Positions 1-9,270 of a stretch of DNA of 64,000 nucleotides are shown one piece after another. The notes under the pieces are model-generated. The model did not search any database and had not been told where the DNA came from. It saw nothing but the letters and a program-made list of their open reading frames with translations. The translations under genes were made by a program, and so were the position numbers. The stretch spans positions 248,685 through 312,684 of the forward strand of contig NZ_QDFV01000003.1 in the NCBI RefSeq assembly GCF_003075395.1, in the 5' to 3' direction. This DNA comes from Microbacterium sp. TPD7012 (GTDB taxonomy: Bacteria > Actinomycetota > Actinomycetes > Actinomycetales > Microbacteriaceae). Position 1 is the stretch's first letter. Every line of letters begins with the position of its first letter.

Positions 1-14
1 GACAGGTCTTCCAT
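1..14 (-). CDS. Possible start of the next operon gene (partial, runs off the window)
   Basis: An ATG on the minus strand at 14-12 follows the MccA stop by two bases, with a purine-rich AGCTGAAG stretch just upstream that could serve as ribosome binding site. Only M-E-D-L is visible. In comparable leucine-degradation operons an acyl-CoA dehydrogenase (isovaleryl-CoA type) often follows, but nothing in these bases shows that. It is reported only as a probable start. Confidence 0.35.
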
Positions 15-16
15 CT

Positions 17-1930
17 TCAGCTCTCTTCTGTCGTCACTCGCGCGACCGGCTGGTCGCGTCGAACCTGATCGCCCACGGCGACCAGCAGCTGCACCGCGCC
101 GTCGTGCGGCGCGAGCACGGGGTGCTCCATCTTCATCGCCTCGATGGCGATCAGCGGGGTGCCCGCGGAGACGGACGCGCCGTCCTCCACGTGCACGGCG
201 ACGACGCTCCCCGGCATCGGCGCGCGCGCCTCCGGCTCGGTCGCCGCAGCGCCACGATCGTGCGCGGCGTGCCGACGTCGCATCCGCTGACGTCGGTCGA
301 GCGGACGCAGACGAGCGGTCCTGCCGTCTTCCGAGACCCAGACGGCCCCGTCGGCATCGACAGCAGCGCGTGCCGTCGTCCCGGGTGTCACGTCGTCGCC
401 GGCCGGCACCTCGATGAGCTCGTCGTCGTCGGTGAGCAGCGCGAAGGTCGCGTGCGCAGCAGGTCCCGCCCCCAGACGCCAGCCGGGGAGCTCGCGCCAG
501 AGCGCGCTCGTCCTGACGGGCTCCGCCGCCGTCGGTGCCGCGGCACGGGCGGCCGAGAGCATCGCCGCCGACGGCGCCTCCGCGCTCACCGGCAGCAGCG
601 TGTCGATGAGCCCGGTGTCGAGATCGCCGGCGATGACGCGGGCGTCGTTGCAGAGCTGACGCAGGAACGCGATGTTCGTGTCGACGCCCAGCACTACCGT
701 CTTCGCCAGCGCCTCGTCGAGGCGTCGCAGTGCCGTCGTGCGGTCCTCGGCGAACGCGATGATCTTCGCGATCATGGGGTCGTAGAACCCCGTCACCTCG
801 CTGCCGGTCGCGATCGCCGCGTCCACGCGGACGCCCGTGGGAGGGTCGAAGAGCAGCACGGTCCCCGTCGAGGGAAGGAAGCCGCGTTCCGGAGACTCCG
901 CGTACACGCGCGCTTCGACGGCGTGACCGCTGATCGTCGGCGTGACATCCAGCGGCAGACCGGCGGCGGCGCGCAGCTGCAGCGCGACCAGGTCGAGCCC
1001 GGTGACCTCCTCGGTGACCGGATGCTCCACCTGCAGCCGCGTGTTCATCTCGATGAAGAAGACGTCCTCCGGCGAATCCGCGTCGACGAGGAACTCGACG
1101 GTCCCGGCACCGACGTAGGACACGCTCTCGCCGGCGTGGACGGCGGCGGAGAGGAGTCGCTCCCTCGTCTCCGCTGGGATCCCGGCCGAGGGCGCTTCTT
1201 CGATCACCTTCTGGTGTCGGCGCTGCAGCGTGCACTCGCGCTCGCCGAGCGCGACCACGGTTCCGTGGGCATCTCCGAAGACCTGCACCTCGATGTGCCG
1301 AGGGCGCCGGATCAGTCGCTCGAGGATCAGGGAGTCGTCGCCGAACGCGGCTGCCGCGACGCGTCGAGCCGACGCCAGCGCGCCGCCGAGGCCGGCCGCA
1401 TCCGCGACGACCTCCATGCCCTTCCCGCCCCCACCTGCGCTGGGCTTGACCAGCAGCGGGAAGCCGACGCGGTGCGCCTCCTCTGCGATCTCGCCGTCGG
1501 AGAGCCCTCTGGCGTCGAAGCCCGGCACGACCGGCACGCCGTAGCGCATGACGTGGTCGCGCGCCCGCGCCTTGTCTCCCATGATCTGCAGGGCCTCGAC
1601 GGACGGTCCGATGAAGACGATCCCGCTCTCCGCACAGGCTTCCGCGAGGCCCACGCTCTCCGAGAGGAAGCCGTAGCCGGGATGGATGGCCTGGGCACCC
1701 GTGGCACGAGCCGCGGCGATGACGGCATCGATGTCGAGATAGGACTCCGCGGCCGGCGCCGGTCCGATGCGCACAGCGGCGTCCGCCTCGCGGACATGCG
1801 GCGCGTCGGCATCGGCGTCGCTGTAGACCGCGACGCTGCGGATGCCGAGATCACGCAGCGTGCGGATCACGCGGCGCGCGATCTCTCCACGGTTCGCGAC
1901 GAGGACGGTGTCGTAGTACATGGCACTCAC
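17..1930 (-). CDS. mccA: Biotin carboxylase/BCCP subunit of an acyl-CoA carboxylase, probably 3-methylcrotonyl-CoA carboxylase alpha
   Basis: A 637-residue two-domain protein. The N-terminal biotin carboxylase carries the ATP-grasp core ([12 protein letters not shown] near residue 10, the Gly-rich GGGGKGM loop near 170). The C-terminus is a biotinyl domain with EAMKM, the biotinylated lysine being K600. It carboxylates biotin with ATP and bicarbonate for the carboxyltransferase encoded just upstream. It starts with GTG in a GTGA overlap with the mccB stop, so the two are probably translationally coupled. The methylcrotonyl assignment rests on the MccB-like partner and the neighbouring branched-chain 2-oxoacid dehydrogenase. 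A broader acyl-CoA carboxylase is the alternative. Confidence 0.85.
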   Translation of the reverse strand: MSAMYYDTVLVANRGEIARRVIRTLRDLGIRSVAVYSDADADAPHVREADAAVRIGPAPAAESYLDIDAVIAAARATGAQAIHPGYGFLSESVGLAEACAESGIVFIGPSVEALQIMGDKARARDHVMRYGVPVVPGFDARGLSDGEIAEEAHRVGFPLLVKPSAGGGGKGMEVVADAAGLGGALASARRVAAAAFGDDSLILERLIRRPRHIEVQVFGDAHGTVVALGERECTLQRRHQKVIEEAPSAGIPAETRERLLSAAVHAGESVSYVGAGTVEFLVDADSPEDVFFIEMNTRLQVEHPVTEEVTGLDLVALQLRAAAGLPLDVTPTISGHAVEARVYAESPERGFLPSTGTVLLFDPPTGVRVDAAIATGSEVTGFYDPMIAKIIAFAEDRTTALRRLDEALAKTVVLGVDTNIAFLRQLCNDARVIAGDLDTGLIDTLLPVSAEAPSAAMLSAARAAAPTAAEPVRTSALWRELPGWRLGAGPAAHATFALLTDDDELIEVPAGDDVTPGTTARAAVDADGAVWVSEDGRTARLRPLDRRQRMRRRHAAHDRGAAATEPEARAPMPGSVVAVHVEDGASVSAGTPLIAIEAMKMEHPVLAPHDGAVQLLVAVGDQVRRDQPVARVTTEES

Positions 1931-3480
1931 ATCCGGAAGACGCCGAAGCGCGGTTCGGGCAGCGGACTGCGGGCGACGACGTCGAGGGCGAGGCCCAGGA
2001 GGTCACGGGTCTGTGCCGGGTCGACGATGCCGTCGTCCCAGATGCGGGCGGTCGCGTAGTACGGCTCGCCCTGCTGCTCGTACTGCTCGCGGATCGGCGC
2101 CTCGAACGACGCTCGGTCCTCGGGGGTCCATTCGTCGCCGCGCGCGGAGAGCTGATCCTCTTTGACGGTCGCGAGGACGGATGCCGCCTGTGCACCGCCC
2201 ATGACCGAGATGCGGCTGGCCGGCCACGTCCACAGGAAGCGGGGCGAGTAGGCGCGACCGCACATGGAGTAGTTGCCGGCACCGAAGGATCCGCCGATGA
2301 TGACCGTGAGCTTGGGGACGCGGGTGCTGGCGACGGCGGTGACCATCTTGGCCCCGTCCTTCGCGATGCCGCCGGCCTCGGCATCCGATCCGACCATGAA
2401 TCCGGTGATGTTCTGCAGGAAGAGCAGCGGGATGCCGCGCTGGTCGCACAGTTCGATGAAGTGCGCGCCCTTGAGTGCGGACTCGCTGAACAGCACGCCG
2501 TTGTTGGCGACGATCCCGATCGGATGCCCGTGCAGCCGGGCGAAGCCGGTCACCAGGGTCGTGCCGTACTCGGCCTTGAACTCGCGGAAGCTGTCGCCGT
2601 CGACCAGCCGGGAGATGACCTCGCGGACGTCGTACGCCGCGTTCACGTCGACGGGGACGACGTCGTAGAGGGAGGACAGCTCGGACGGCGGCCGGCTGTC
2701 GTGCACCTCCCAGGCGGGTGCCTGCGACGGGGGCAGCGTGGCGACGATGTCACGAAGGATCTCGAGAGCGTGCTCGTCGTCCTCCGCGAGATGGTCGACG
2801 ACGCCGCTGCGGCGGGCGTGCAGCTCCCCGCCGCCCAGCTCCTCCGCCGTCACGATCTCGCCGATCGCGGCCTTCACGAGGGGCGGACCGCCAAGGAAGA
2901 TCGTGCCCTGACCGCGGACGATGACCGTCTCATCGCTCATCGCGGGGACGTAGGCGCCGCCTGCCGTGCAGGAGCCGAGGACGGCGGCGAGCTGCGGGAT
3001 CCGCTCCGCGGACATCCGCGCCTGGTTGAAGAAGATCCGCCCGAAGTGCTCGCGGTCGGGGAACACCTCGTCCTGCTTCGGCAGGAATGCGCCGCCCGAA
3101 TCGACGAGGTAGAGGCACGGCAGCCGGTTCTCGAGGGCGATCTCCTGGGCGCGGAGGTGCTTCTTCACCGTCAGGGGGAAGTACGTGCCGCCTTTGACCG
3201 TCGCGTCGTTGCAGACCACCATCACGTGACGGCCGTGGACGAGCCCGATCCCCGCGATGACGCCGGCGCCCGGCGCCTCTCCCCCGTACAGTCCGTCGGC
3301 CGCGAGCGGGGCGACCTCGAGGAACGGGCTGCCCTCGTCGAGGAGCCGCGCCACGCGGTCCCGCGGGAGCAGCTTCCCTCGCGCCAGATGACGTTCGCGC
3401 GAGGCCTCGGGGCCTCCGCGCGCCGCCGTCGCAAGGCGCTCCCGCAGCTCGTCGGCGAGCGACTCCTGGGTTGCCGGCAT
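1927..3480 (-). CDS. mccB: Carboxyltransferase beta subunit, probably 3-methylcrotonyl-CoA carboxylase
   Basis: A 517-residue crotonase-fold carboxyltransferase. It transfers CO2 from biotin to an acyl-CoA, here probably 3-methylcrotonyl-CoA in leucine degradation. MccB-like stretches are [35 protein letters not shown] and [13 protein letters not shown] followed by [10 protein letters not shown]. The length fits MCC beta rather than a fused carboxylase. An SD-like GAGGAGG lies about nine bases before the ATG. It is first in a minus-strand operon with mccA. The 112-base gap to the divergent tetR carries two matching operator-like boxes, so the TetR protein probably represses this operon. Confidence 0.85.
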   Translation of the reverse strand: MPATQESLADELRERLATAARGGPEASRERHLARGKLLPRDRVARLLDEGSPFLEVAPLAADGLYGGEAPGAGVIAGIGLVHGRHVMVVCNDATVKGGTYFPLTVKKHLRAQEIALENRLPCLYLVDSGGAFLPKQDEVFPDREHFGRIFFNQARMSAERIPQLAAVLGSCTAGGAYVPAMSDETVIVRGQGTIFLGGPPLVKAAIGEIVTAEELGGGELHARRSGVVDHLAEDDEHALEILRDIVATLPPSQAPAWEVHDSRPPSELSSLYDVVPVDVNAAYDVREVISRLVDGDSFREFKAEYGTTLVTGFARLHGHPIGIVANNGVLFSESALKGAHFIELCDQRGIPLLFLQNITGFMVGSDAEAGGIAKDGAKMVTAVASTRVPKLTVIIGGSFGAGNYSMCGRAYSPRFLWTWPASRISVMGGAQAASVLATVKEDQLSARGDEWTPEDRASFEAPIREQYEQQGEPYYATARIWDDGIVDPAQTRDLLGLALDVVARSPLPEPRFGVFRM

Positions 3481-3543
3481 CGTGATGTCCTCCTCGACCC
3501 ACGTCGCGCCCGTCGATGACCCTGGCGCGGTGCATGCATTCTC

Positions 3544-3561
3544 GGTTAGTGTTCACTAACC
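3544..3561. promoter_or_regulatory. Perfect palindrome, candidate TetR operator 1
   Basis: GGTTAGTG-TT-CACTAACC is a perfect 8-bp inverted repeat with a two-base centre, lying between mccB and tetR. Its inner 16-mer GTTAGTGTTCACTAAC shares both outer ends with a second box at 3573-3588. The size and position are typical of an autoregulated TetR operator. Confidence 0.75.
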
Positions 3562-3572
3562 CGTTGATTCAG

Positions 3573-3588
3573 GTTAGCGAGGATTAAC
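3573..3588. promoter_or_regulatory. Imperfect second box, candidate TetR operator 2
   Basis: GTTAGCGAGGATTAAC has the same 16-base length and the same GTTAG and TAAC ends as box 1, offset by 28 bp (close to three helical turns). It ends four bases before the tetR ATG, so binding here could block tetR transcription directly. Confidence 0.6.
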
Positions 3589-3592
3589 TGAG

Positions 3593-4204
3593 ATGACAAG
3601 CCCGGTCACCGCCCGAGACCGCGCCAAGGCCGAGCGCTCCGACGCGATCCTTCACGCCGCCGCTCGGCTCTTCGCCGAGCGCGGCTACACCGGCGTGAGC
3701 CTCGAGGACATCGGTGCCGCGGTCGGCGTGTCAGGACCGGCGGTCTATCGCCATTTCGCCGGCAAGCAGGCGCTGCTCGGGGCGGTCCTGGTGAAGGTCA
3801 GCCAGTACCTGATCCACGGCGGCCAGCGGGTCGCGGACGGCGCGGAGACACCCGATGAGCGGATGCAGACGCTGATCCGCTTCCACGTGGACTTCGCGCT
3901 CGGGAACGCCGAGGTGATCCAGGTGCAGGATCGCGATGTCGCCCACCTCTCCGAGACGGATCGGGCTGAGGTCCGACGACTCCAGCGCGCCTACATCGAA
4001 CTCTGGATGGACGTGCTGGAGCCGCTCCATCCCACCCGCGACGACTCCCCCGCTCACCGGGATGAGCTCCGGCTCCGCGTGCAGGCCTGCTTCGGCCTGA
4101 TCAACTCGACGCCGCACAGCACTCGTGCCGCCGCGCGGCGGCATGCCGCCACCGCGAGCGTTCTCGTCGCGATGGCGGATGCCGCTCTGCGAGCCGCTAT
4201 CTGA
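3593..4204 (+). CDS. TetR-family transcriptional regulator of the mcc operon (inferred)
   Basis: A 203-residue TetR protein. The N-terminal helix-turn-helix spans about residues 12-58 (AAARLFAERGYTGVSLEDI, then VSGPAVYRHFAGK). The C-terminal ligand domain has no diagnostic residues I can name. It is divergent from mccBA, and its stop overlaps the convergent E2 gene by 8 bases. The paired palindromes upstream suggest it represses itself and mccBA. The likely effector is an acyl-CoA of the leucine pathway, by analogy with other TetR regulators next to such genes. That effector is inference. Confidence 0.85.
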   Translation: MTSPVTARDRAKAERSDAILHAAARLFAERGYTGVSLEDIGAAVGVSGPAVYRHFAGKQALLGAVLVKVSQYLIHGGQRVADGAETPDERMQTLIRFHVDFALGNAEVIQVQDRDVAHLSETDRAEVRRLQRAYIELWMDVLEPLHPTRDDSPAHRDELRLRVQACFGLINSTPHSTRAAARRHAATASVLVAMADAALRAAI

Positions 4205-5564
4205 AGAGCATCGCGCGGCCGGGCTCCTGAAGGACGTCGGCGACGTCCTTCAGGAATCGCGCACCCTCCGCCCCGTCGACCAGCCGGTGGTCGAACGAAA
4301 GGCTGAGCGTCATCATCTGACGCAGCGCGATCTCACCGCGGTACTCCCACGGCTGCCGGCGCACCGCACCGACGGCGAGGATGCCGGACTGACCCGGCGG
4401 GAGGATGGGCGTACCCGCGTCGACGCCGAACACGCCGATGTTGGAGATCGAGAACGTGCCGCCGGCGAGCTCCGCGGGTGACGTCTTGCCCGCGCGTGCC
4501 GTCTCGGCGAGAGCCTTCAGCGCCCCCGCCAGTCCCGTGAGGCTCAGCTGATCCGCGTCGCGGATGTTCGGGACGATGAGGCCGCGATCCGTCGCTGCCG
4601 CGATGCCGAGGTCGACGAAGTTGTACTGGACGATCTCGCCCGCCGCCTCGTCCCAGCGCGAGTTGAGGCCCGGTGCACGGCCGAGCGCGAGGCAGACCGC
4701 CTTCGCGATGACCGCGAGCGGGCCGATGCGATGCTCGGCGAGAGACCGGTCTTCACGGAGACTCGACAGGAGGTCCATGGTCGCCGTCACGTCGACCGTG
4801 TGGAAGACGGTGACGTGCGGCGCGGTGAAGGCGCTCTGCACCATGGCGGCCGCGGTGTGCTTGCGGACGCCGCGGATGGGGATGCGGGTCTCGCGCTCCT
4901 CGTGCTGCGCCGTCGCGAACAGCGCGGCGGGCGTGACAGGCGCGGCATCGACGGGCGACGCTGTCGCGGTGGTCGGGGCGGGGACTGCTCCGACACGCTC
5001 GGCGTAGGCGTCGACATCGTTGCGGGTGATCAGCCGATCCCCCACCTCTGCCGCGACCAGGACCAGATCGATGCCGAGACGCTTGGCGTGCGCACGGACA
5101 GGCGGGGTGGACCGAGGGCGCTCGATCACCGTGCGGGGGCTCGCCGTGGGTGTGGCGTCATGCGGCGCCGCCTCGAGAACGGCGGTGTCCGAGACCGCCG
5201 CGGCTGCGCTCGCGCGACGCGCGCGACGAGCAGGACGACCCGCCGTCGTCGGCGCCGCGCCGTAGCCGACGAGGTTCGGCTGCGCCTTCTCCCCCGGGTC
5301 GTCCGTCGGGATCGGGTCTTCCTCGCCCTCCACGTCGAAGGCGATCAGCGGTGCGCCGACGGCGACGGTCTCTCCCGCCTCCGCGTGCAGCGTCGAGACG
5401 GTCCCCTCGTAGGGCGATGGCAGCTCGACGATGGCCTTGGCCGTCTCGACCTCGGCGAGAGTCTGGTTCAGAGCGACCACGTCTCCCGGCGCGACGAGCC
5501 ACTGCACGACCTCTGCCTCGGTGAGACCTTCACCGAGGTCCGGCAGGCGGAACTCCGCATTCAT
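4197..5564 (-). CDS. bkdC: Branched-chain 2-oxoacid dehydrogenase E2 (dihydrolipoamide acyltransferase)
   Basis: A 455-residue E2 core that moves the acyl group from lipoate to CoA. A lipoyl domain at about residues 1-80 has the lipoylated lysine in ETAKA (K43). An Ala/Pro/Thr-rich linker follows, then a peripheral subunit-binding domain near 155-190 (PPVRAHAKRLGIDL). The acyltransferase domain ends with the catalytic HRLVDG (H426, D430). The ATG overlaps the E1beta stop as ATGA, so it is last of a three-gene operon. No E3 (lipoamide dehydrogenase) gene is adjacent, so E3 must come from elsewhere. The branched-chain call rests on the Lrp/BkdR-like regulator and mcc neighbours. A pyruvate complex is the alternative. 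Confidence 0.87.
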   Translation of the reverse strand: MNAEFRLPDLGEGLTEAEVVQWLVAPGDVVALNQTLAEVETAKAIVELPSPYEGTVSTLHAEAGETVAVGAPLIAFDVEGEEDPIPTDDPGEKAQPNLVGYGAAPTTAGRPARRARRASAAAAVSDTAVLEAAPHDATPTASPRTVIERPRSTPPVRAHAKRLGIDLVLVAAEVGDRLITRNDVDAYAERVGAVPAPTTATASPVDAAPVTPAALFATAQHEERETRIPIRGVRKHTAAAMVQSAFTAPHVTVFHTVDVTATMDLLSSLREDRSLAEHRIGPLAVIAKAVCLALGRAPGLNSRWDEAAGEIVQYNFVDLGIAAATDRGLIVPNIRDADQLSLTGLAGALKALAETARAGKTSPAELAGGTFSISNIGVFGVDAGTPILPPGQSGILAVGAVRRQPWEYRGEIALRQMMTLSLSFDHRLVDGAEGARFLKDVADVLQEPGRAMLFR

Positions 5565-6571
5565 GCGTCTGCTCCCGTCAGGCTGTTGGGTCGGTCCAGC
5601 ACGCGATCCACCGCGTCGAGGAGCCGGTCGAGATCCGGCAGGTGGTACTTCTCGAGCTTCGCGGGCGGATAGGGGATGTCGTGCCCGGTGACGCGCAGAG
5701 GCGCGGACTCGAGGTATTCGAAGCAGCGCTCGGTGATGCTGGCGATCACCTCGGCGGCGACCCCCGCTTCGCGCGAGGCCTCGTGCGCGACCACGACCCG
5801 TCCGGTCTTGCGCACCGACGCGGCGACCGAGTCGTAGTCGATCGGAGACAGCGAGCGCAGGTCGATGACCTCGAGCGAGATCCCCTCGTCCTCGGCGGCG
5901 TCGGCCGCCTGGAGGGCCGTGGACACCATGGCCCCGTATGTGATGAGCGTGGCATCGGTACCGGTCCGCATGACACGGGCGAGCCCCATCGGCGACGCAT
6001 CGGCGAGAGGCGCCGCGAGGTCGACCTCGCCCTTGTGGTGGTACAGCCGCTTGGGCTCGAAGAAGATCACGGGGTCATCGCTGGCGATGGCCTGACGCAG
6101 GCTGCGGTAGGCGTCCTCCGGGTTGGAGACGGCGACGACGCGGAGCCCGGCGGTGTGCACGAAATACGCCTCCGGCGATTCCGAGTGGTGCTCGGCCGCG
6201 CCGATCCCGCCCGCCCACGGGATCCGGATCGTGATCGGCATCTTCGCACGGCCCTGCGTGCGGTAGTGGAGCTTCGCGACCTGCGCGACGATCTGGTCGA
6301 ACGCCGGGTACACGAAGCCGTCGAACTGGATCTCGACGACCGGACGGTAGCCGCGGAACGCGAGCCCGACGGCCATGCCGACGATGCCCGACTCCGCGAG
6401 CGGTGTGTCGATCACGCGGGAGGCGCCGAACTCGTCCAGCAGTCCGTCGGTGATGCGGAACACGCCGCCGAGCTTGCCGATGTCCTCGCCCAGGAGGACC
6501 ACCTTCTCGTCGTCGCGCATGGCCTGGCGGAGTCCTGCTCCGAGGGCCTTGCCGAGGGTCATCTCCGTCAT
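5561..6571 (-). CDS. bkdB: 2-oxoacid dehydrogenase E1 beta subunit
   Basis: A 336-residue transketolase-fold beta subunit that pairs with E1alpha for thiamine-diphosphate-dependent decarboxylation. I place the start at MTEMTLGKAL. It lies two bases past the E1alpha stop, and upstream in-frame sequence is Arg-rich and is the shadow of E1alpha. Typical E1beta stretches include VLLGEDIGKLGGVFR and the TPP-contacting FDGFVYPAFDQI. The transketolase C-domain follows. It is the middle gene of the E1alpha-E1beta-E2 operon. Confidence 0.9.
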   Translation of the reverse strand: MTEMTLGKALGAGLRQAMRDDEKVVLLGEDIGKLGGVFRITDGLLDEFGASRVIDTPLAESGIVGMAVGLAFRGYRPVVEIQFDGFVYPAFDQIVAQVAKLHYRTQGRAKMPITIRIPWAGGIGAAEHHSESPEAYFVHTAGLRVVAVSNPEDAYRSLRQAIASDDPVIFFEPKRLYHHKGEVDLAAPLADASPMGLARVMRTGTDATLITYGAMVSTALQAADAAEDEGISLEVIDLRSLSPIDYDSVAASVRKTGRVVVAHEASREAGVAAEVIASITERCFEYLESAPLRVTGHDIPYPPAKLEKYHLPDLDRLLDAVDRVLDRPNSLTGADA

Positions 6572-6573
6572 GG

Positions 6574-7692
6574 TCACGCCTCGACTTCGAACGACGCGAG
6601 GTACGCGGCGTACTCGTCGCGCTGGCGCTCGAGTCCGGTGTGGGGCTCGGCGTACACGCCGTCGAACACGGCGAGCGGCGGCCGGGTGACCATGCCGAGG
6701 CACGCGGCGCGCATGTCCTTGGCGACCGCGTCGGCGGCGGCCTGGGTCTCGGCGACGTGGGTGTCGGTGAGTTCGCCGGCGTTTCGCAGATGCTGCTCGA
6801 GGCGTGCGATGGGATCGCGGCGGCGCCAGGATTCCAGTTCCGCGTCGTCACGGTAGCGCGTGGGGTCGTCCGCGGTCGTGTGCGGGCCCATCCGATAGGT
6901 CACGGCCTCGATGTACGCAGGCCCCTTGCCGGAGCGCGCGTGGTCGAGCGCCCAGCGCATCGCGGCCATGCACGCGAGCACGTCGTTGCCGTCGACGCGC
7001 AGGCTCGGGATGCCGAAGCCCGGCGCACGTCCCGCGATCGGGAACTGGGACTGCACCGCCACCGGCTCGGAGATCGCCCAGTGGTTGTTCTGGCAGACGA
7101 AGACGACGGGCGCCTGGTACGAGGAGGCGAAGATCATCGCCTCATTGACGTCTCCCTGGCTCGTCGCGCCGTCGCCGAAGTACGTCACGGCGACCTCGTC
7201 CGCACCCTCGTGACGGATGCCCAGGGCGTAGCCCACGGCGTGCAGCGTCTGCGCACCGATGATGATCTGCAGCGGAACGACGCGAAGAGCCTCCGGATCG
7301 TGTCCCGCGCCCTCCTCGCCGCGCCACATGCGCACGTAGTCGCCGGGCTGCGCCCCGCGGGCGTAGATGACGCCGGTCTCGCGGTAGCTGGGGAAGACGT
7401 AGTCCTGCGGGGCCAGGGCCCGCGCTGTGCCGATCTGCGTCGCCTCCTGCCCCTGGCACGGGGCCCAGAGACCGAGCTGCCCCTGGCGCTGGAGGGCGAC
7501 GCCCTCCGCGTCGATGCGCCGGAGGATCACCATGTCACGATGCAGGGCGCGCAGCTGCTCGGCATCCACGTCGGCCACGAAGGCGTCCAGCCGGGGGTTC
7601 GCGATGCGCGATCCGTCCGGAGCCAGGATGCGCTCGGAGAGCTCCAGATCCTGGGCGGTGTCAGCGATGGGCGTGATCTGCGGTGACATCAT
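6574..7692 (-). CDS. bkdA: 2-oxoacid dehydrogenase E1 alpha subunit
   Basis: A 372-residue E1alpha, the thiamine-diphosphate-binding decarboxylase subunit. The TPP motif is seen as YFGDGATSQGDVNEA continuing to the conserved NN of CQNNHWA. It starts at ATGATG, seven bases after an SD-like GGAGGAC. It is first in the operon. The 167-base gap to the divergent Lrp/AsnC gene holds a cluster of GCTCAA/TTGAGC half-sites, so branched-chain amino acids or their oxoacids probably control expression through that regulator. Confidence 0.9.
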   Translation of the reverse strand: MMSPQITPIADTAQDLELSERILAPDGSRIANPRLDAFVADVDAEQLRALHRDMVILRRIDAEGVALQRQGQLGLWAPCQGQEATQIGTARALAPQDYVFPSYRETGVIYARGAQPGDYVRMWRGEEGAGHDPEALRVVPLQIIIGAQTLHAVGYALGIRHEGADEVAVTYFGDGATSQGDVNEAMIFASSYQAPVVFVCQNNHWAISEPVAVQSQFPIAGRAPGFGIPSLRVDGNDVLACMAAMRWALDHARSGKGPAYIEAVTYRMGPHTTADDPTRYRDDAELESWRRRDPIARLEQHLRNAGELTDTHVAETQAAADAVAKDMRAACLGMVTRPPLAVFDGVYAEPHTGLERQRDEYAAYLASFEVEA

Positions 7693-7774
7693 CGTCCTCC
7701 AAGTCCTCAGCGGCCCTCGTGGGGTGCTCGCGGCGGCACCGGCGACATCACCGGCCTGCTCTGAGGCTACGTCC

Positions 7775-7824
7775 GCTCAACACCTCGCTCAAGCAATTGC
7801 AATGCGCTTGAGCATGTTGCTCAA
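7775..7824. promoter_or_regulatory. Cluster of GCTCAA/TTGAGC half-sites, candidate Lrp/BkdR operator
   Basis: Between bkdA and the Lrp gene there are four half-sites. GCTCAA occurs at 7775-7780, 7787-7792 and 7819-7824, and TTGAGC at 7808-7813. The last two form a perfect palindrome TTGAGCA-TGT-TGCTCAA (7808-7824). GCTCAAGC at 7787-7794 also pairs with GCTTGAGC at 7806-7813. Repeated dyads are usual for Lrp-type octamers that wrap DNA. Confidence 0.7.
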
Positions 7825-7859
7825 TTTCGGCGATCCGCGTCCTGCTAAGGTTTGGCACT

Positions 7860-8333
7860 ATGTCTGGACTGGACCGCATCGATCTCGAACTCCTCGCCGC
7901 TCTGGCGGCCGATCCGCGCATCACGGTCGTCGCGCTCGCAGAGAACCTCAAGCTCTCGCGCAACACGATCCAGGCCCGGATGGCACGCCTCGAGCAGACG
8001 GGGGTCTTCCTCTCGTACGAGCGATCCTTCTCCCCCGATGTGCTCGGCTTCCCGCTGCAGGCGTTCGTCAACATCGGCGTCCGGCAGCCCGAGCTGCCTC
8101 GGATCATCAACGAGCTCGCGCGCATCCCCGAGATCGTCCAGGCTCACGGGCTGAGCGGTTCGATCGATCTACTCGCTCGCGTCGCCTGCCGTGACGCCAG
8201 GCACCTGTTCGACACCGACGCCCGGATCCTGTCGATCGAAGGCGTCGAGAGGACCGAGACCTCGCTCGCGATGGGCGAGGTGATCCCGTTCCGGGTCGCC
8301 GGACTCATCGGCCTCGCGAGACGGGAATCCTGA
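7860..8333 (+). CDS. Lrp/AsnC-family regulator, BkdR-like
   Basis: A 157-residue Lrp/AsnC protein. It has an N-terminal winged HTH (DRIDLELLAALAADPRITVV, then LSRNTIQARMARLEQ) and a C-terminal RAM ligand domain from about residue 65. It is divergent from the bkd operon with a dyad-rich gap between them, which is the classic bkdR layout. A TAAGGT box ends eight bases before the ATG, so the transcript would have a very short or no leader. Its 3' end overlaps the convergent hydrolase gene by 29 bases. Confidence 0.88.
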   Translation: MSGLDRIDLELLAALAADPRITVVALAENLKLSRNTIQARMARLEQTGVFLSYERSFSPDVLGFPLQAFVNIGVRQPELPRIINELARIPEIVQAHGLSGSIDLLARVACRDARHLFDTDARILSIEGVERTETSLAMGEVIPFRVAGLIGLARRES

Positions 8334-9204
8334 GGAACCGACGAACCGCCCCGGCGGCCTCCGCCGGCGTCTCGTAGTGGATGAGATGCCCGACGTGGGC
8401 GATCTCGACCAGAGTGGCGTCGTCGAAGAGCGCGGCGAGCGTCCGCTCGGCCTCGATGGGGGTGATGTCGTCGCGCTCGGCGGCGACCAGGAGCGTCGGG
8501 ACGTCGATGTCCGAGGCGAACTCCCGGACGTCGTGCGACACGCTCGCGACGAACGCGTCGCGCAGCACGTCCCGATCGGAGAACCGTGAGAAGTACGTGT
8601 CGTGCTGGTCGTGGATGAAGCGTCGGAGCGATGCGTCCTTCGTCTTCGCCATCGTGATGCTCATCACCCGCACGATGACCCGGTTCCGCAGCAGCGCCGT
8701 CCCGAGCCGCTCCGGTAGACGCGCCCCGAGTGCGTAGTACAGCACAGCCAGCCGCGTCATGAGTCCCTTGGGCCCCTCCAGCGCGGGGGCGCCGATCGGG
8801 TTGAGCAGGATCATCCGCGGCGTCGCGAGGCCGCCGGCGACCGCGGCGGCCGTGACGATCGATCCGAAGGAGTGGCCGAGGATGACGGCTCCCGGCGCGA
8901 CGGCGGCGGTGAAGTCGGTGAGCCAGGCCGCGTACTCGTCGAGGTCGTGCGTGCGTCCGGGAAGGGGCGCGGACTCGCCGAACCCCGGAAGATCCGGCGC
9001 GATCACCCTGACCTCGGGGAGATAGGCGAGCACGGGCTCGAGGCCGTGATGCTCACCCCGGAAGCCGTGCACCGCAACGACCGTGGTCTCGGCATCCGTC
9101 GGTCCGTACTCCCAGTACGCGGTGACGCCGCCGCGAACGGGGACCTCGTGTCGCTGCACCGGCAGTCGGCGGAGTCGGTCGGCGTAGGGAGAAGGCACCG
9201 TCAT
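8305..9204 (-). CDS. Alpha/beta hydrolase
   Basis: A 299-residue single-domain alpha/beta hydrolase. The nucleophile elbow is GHSFG (LGHSFGSIVTAA, about residues 109-113), the oxyanion-side HGFRGE lies near residue 46, and the C-terminal catalytic His is in VGHLIHYETP. There is no signal peptide, so it is probably cytosolic. The substrate cannot be told from sequence. It is convergent with the Lrp gene and divergent from the exonuclease gene. Confidence 0.85.
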   Translation of the reverse strand: MTVPSPYADRLRRLPVQRHEVPVRGGVTAYWEYGPTDAETTVVAVHGFRGEHHGLEPVLAYLPEVRVIAPDLPGFGESAPLPGRTHDLDEYAAWLTDFTAAVAPGAVILGHSFGSIVTAAAVAGGLATPRMILLNPIGAPALEGPKGLMTRLAVLYYALGARLPERLGTALLRNRVIVRVMSITMAKTKDASLRRFIHDQHDTYFSRFSDRDVLRDAFVASVSHDVREFASDIDVPTLLVAAERDDITPIEAERTLAALFDDATLVEIAHVGHLIHYETPAEAAGAVRRFLRIPVSRGR

Positions 9205-9210
9205 GCTCCG

Positions 9211-9216
9211 AGTCTA
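9211..9216 (-). promoter_or_regulatory. -10 box TAGACT, hydrolase gene
   Basis: TAGACT, six bases (CGGAGC), then ATG. The spacing predicts a leaderless transcript. Confidence 0.6.
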
Positions 9217-9258
9217 CGAGCCGCAGTGCGCCTTCTCCTGAATGTCCGACGGCGGCTC

Positions 9259-9264
9259 TACGGT
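9259..9264 (+). promoter_or_regulatory. -10 box TACGGT, exonuclease gene
   Basis: TACGGT, six bases (GAGGGC), then ATG at 9271. The divergent hydrolase -10 lies 43 bases away, so the two promoters share a short gap. Confidence 0.55.
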
Positions 9265-9270
9265 GAGGGC

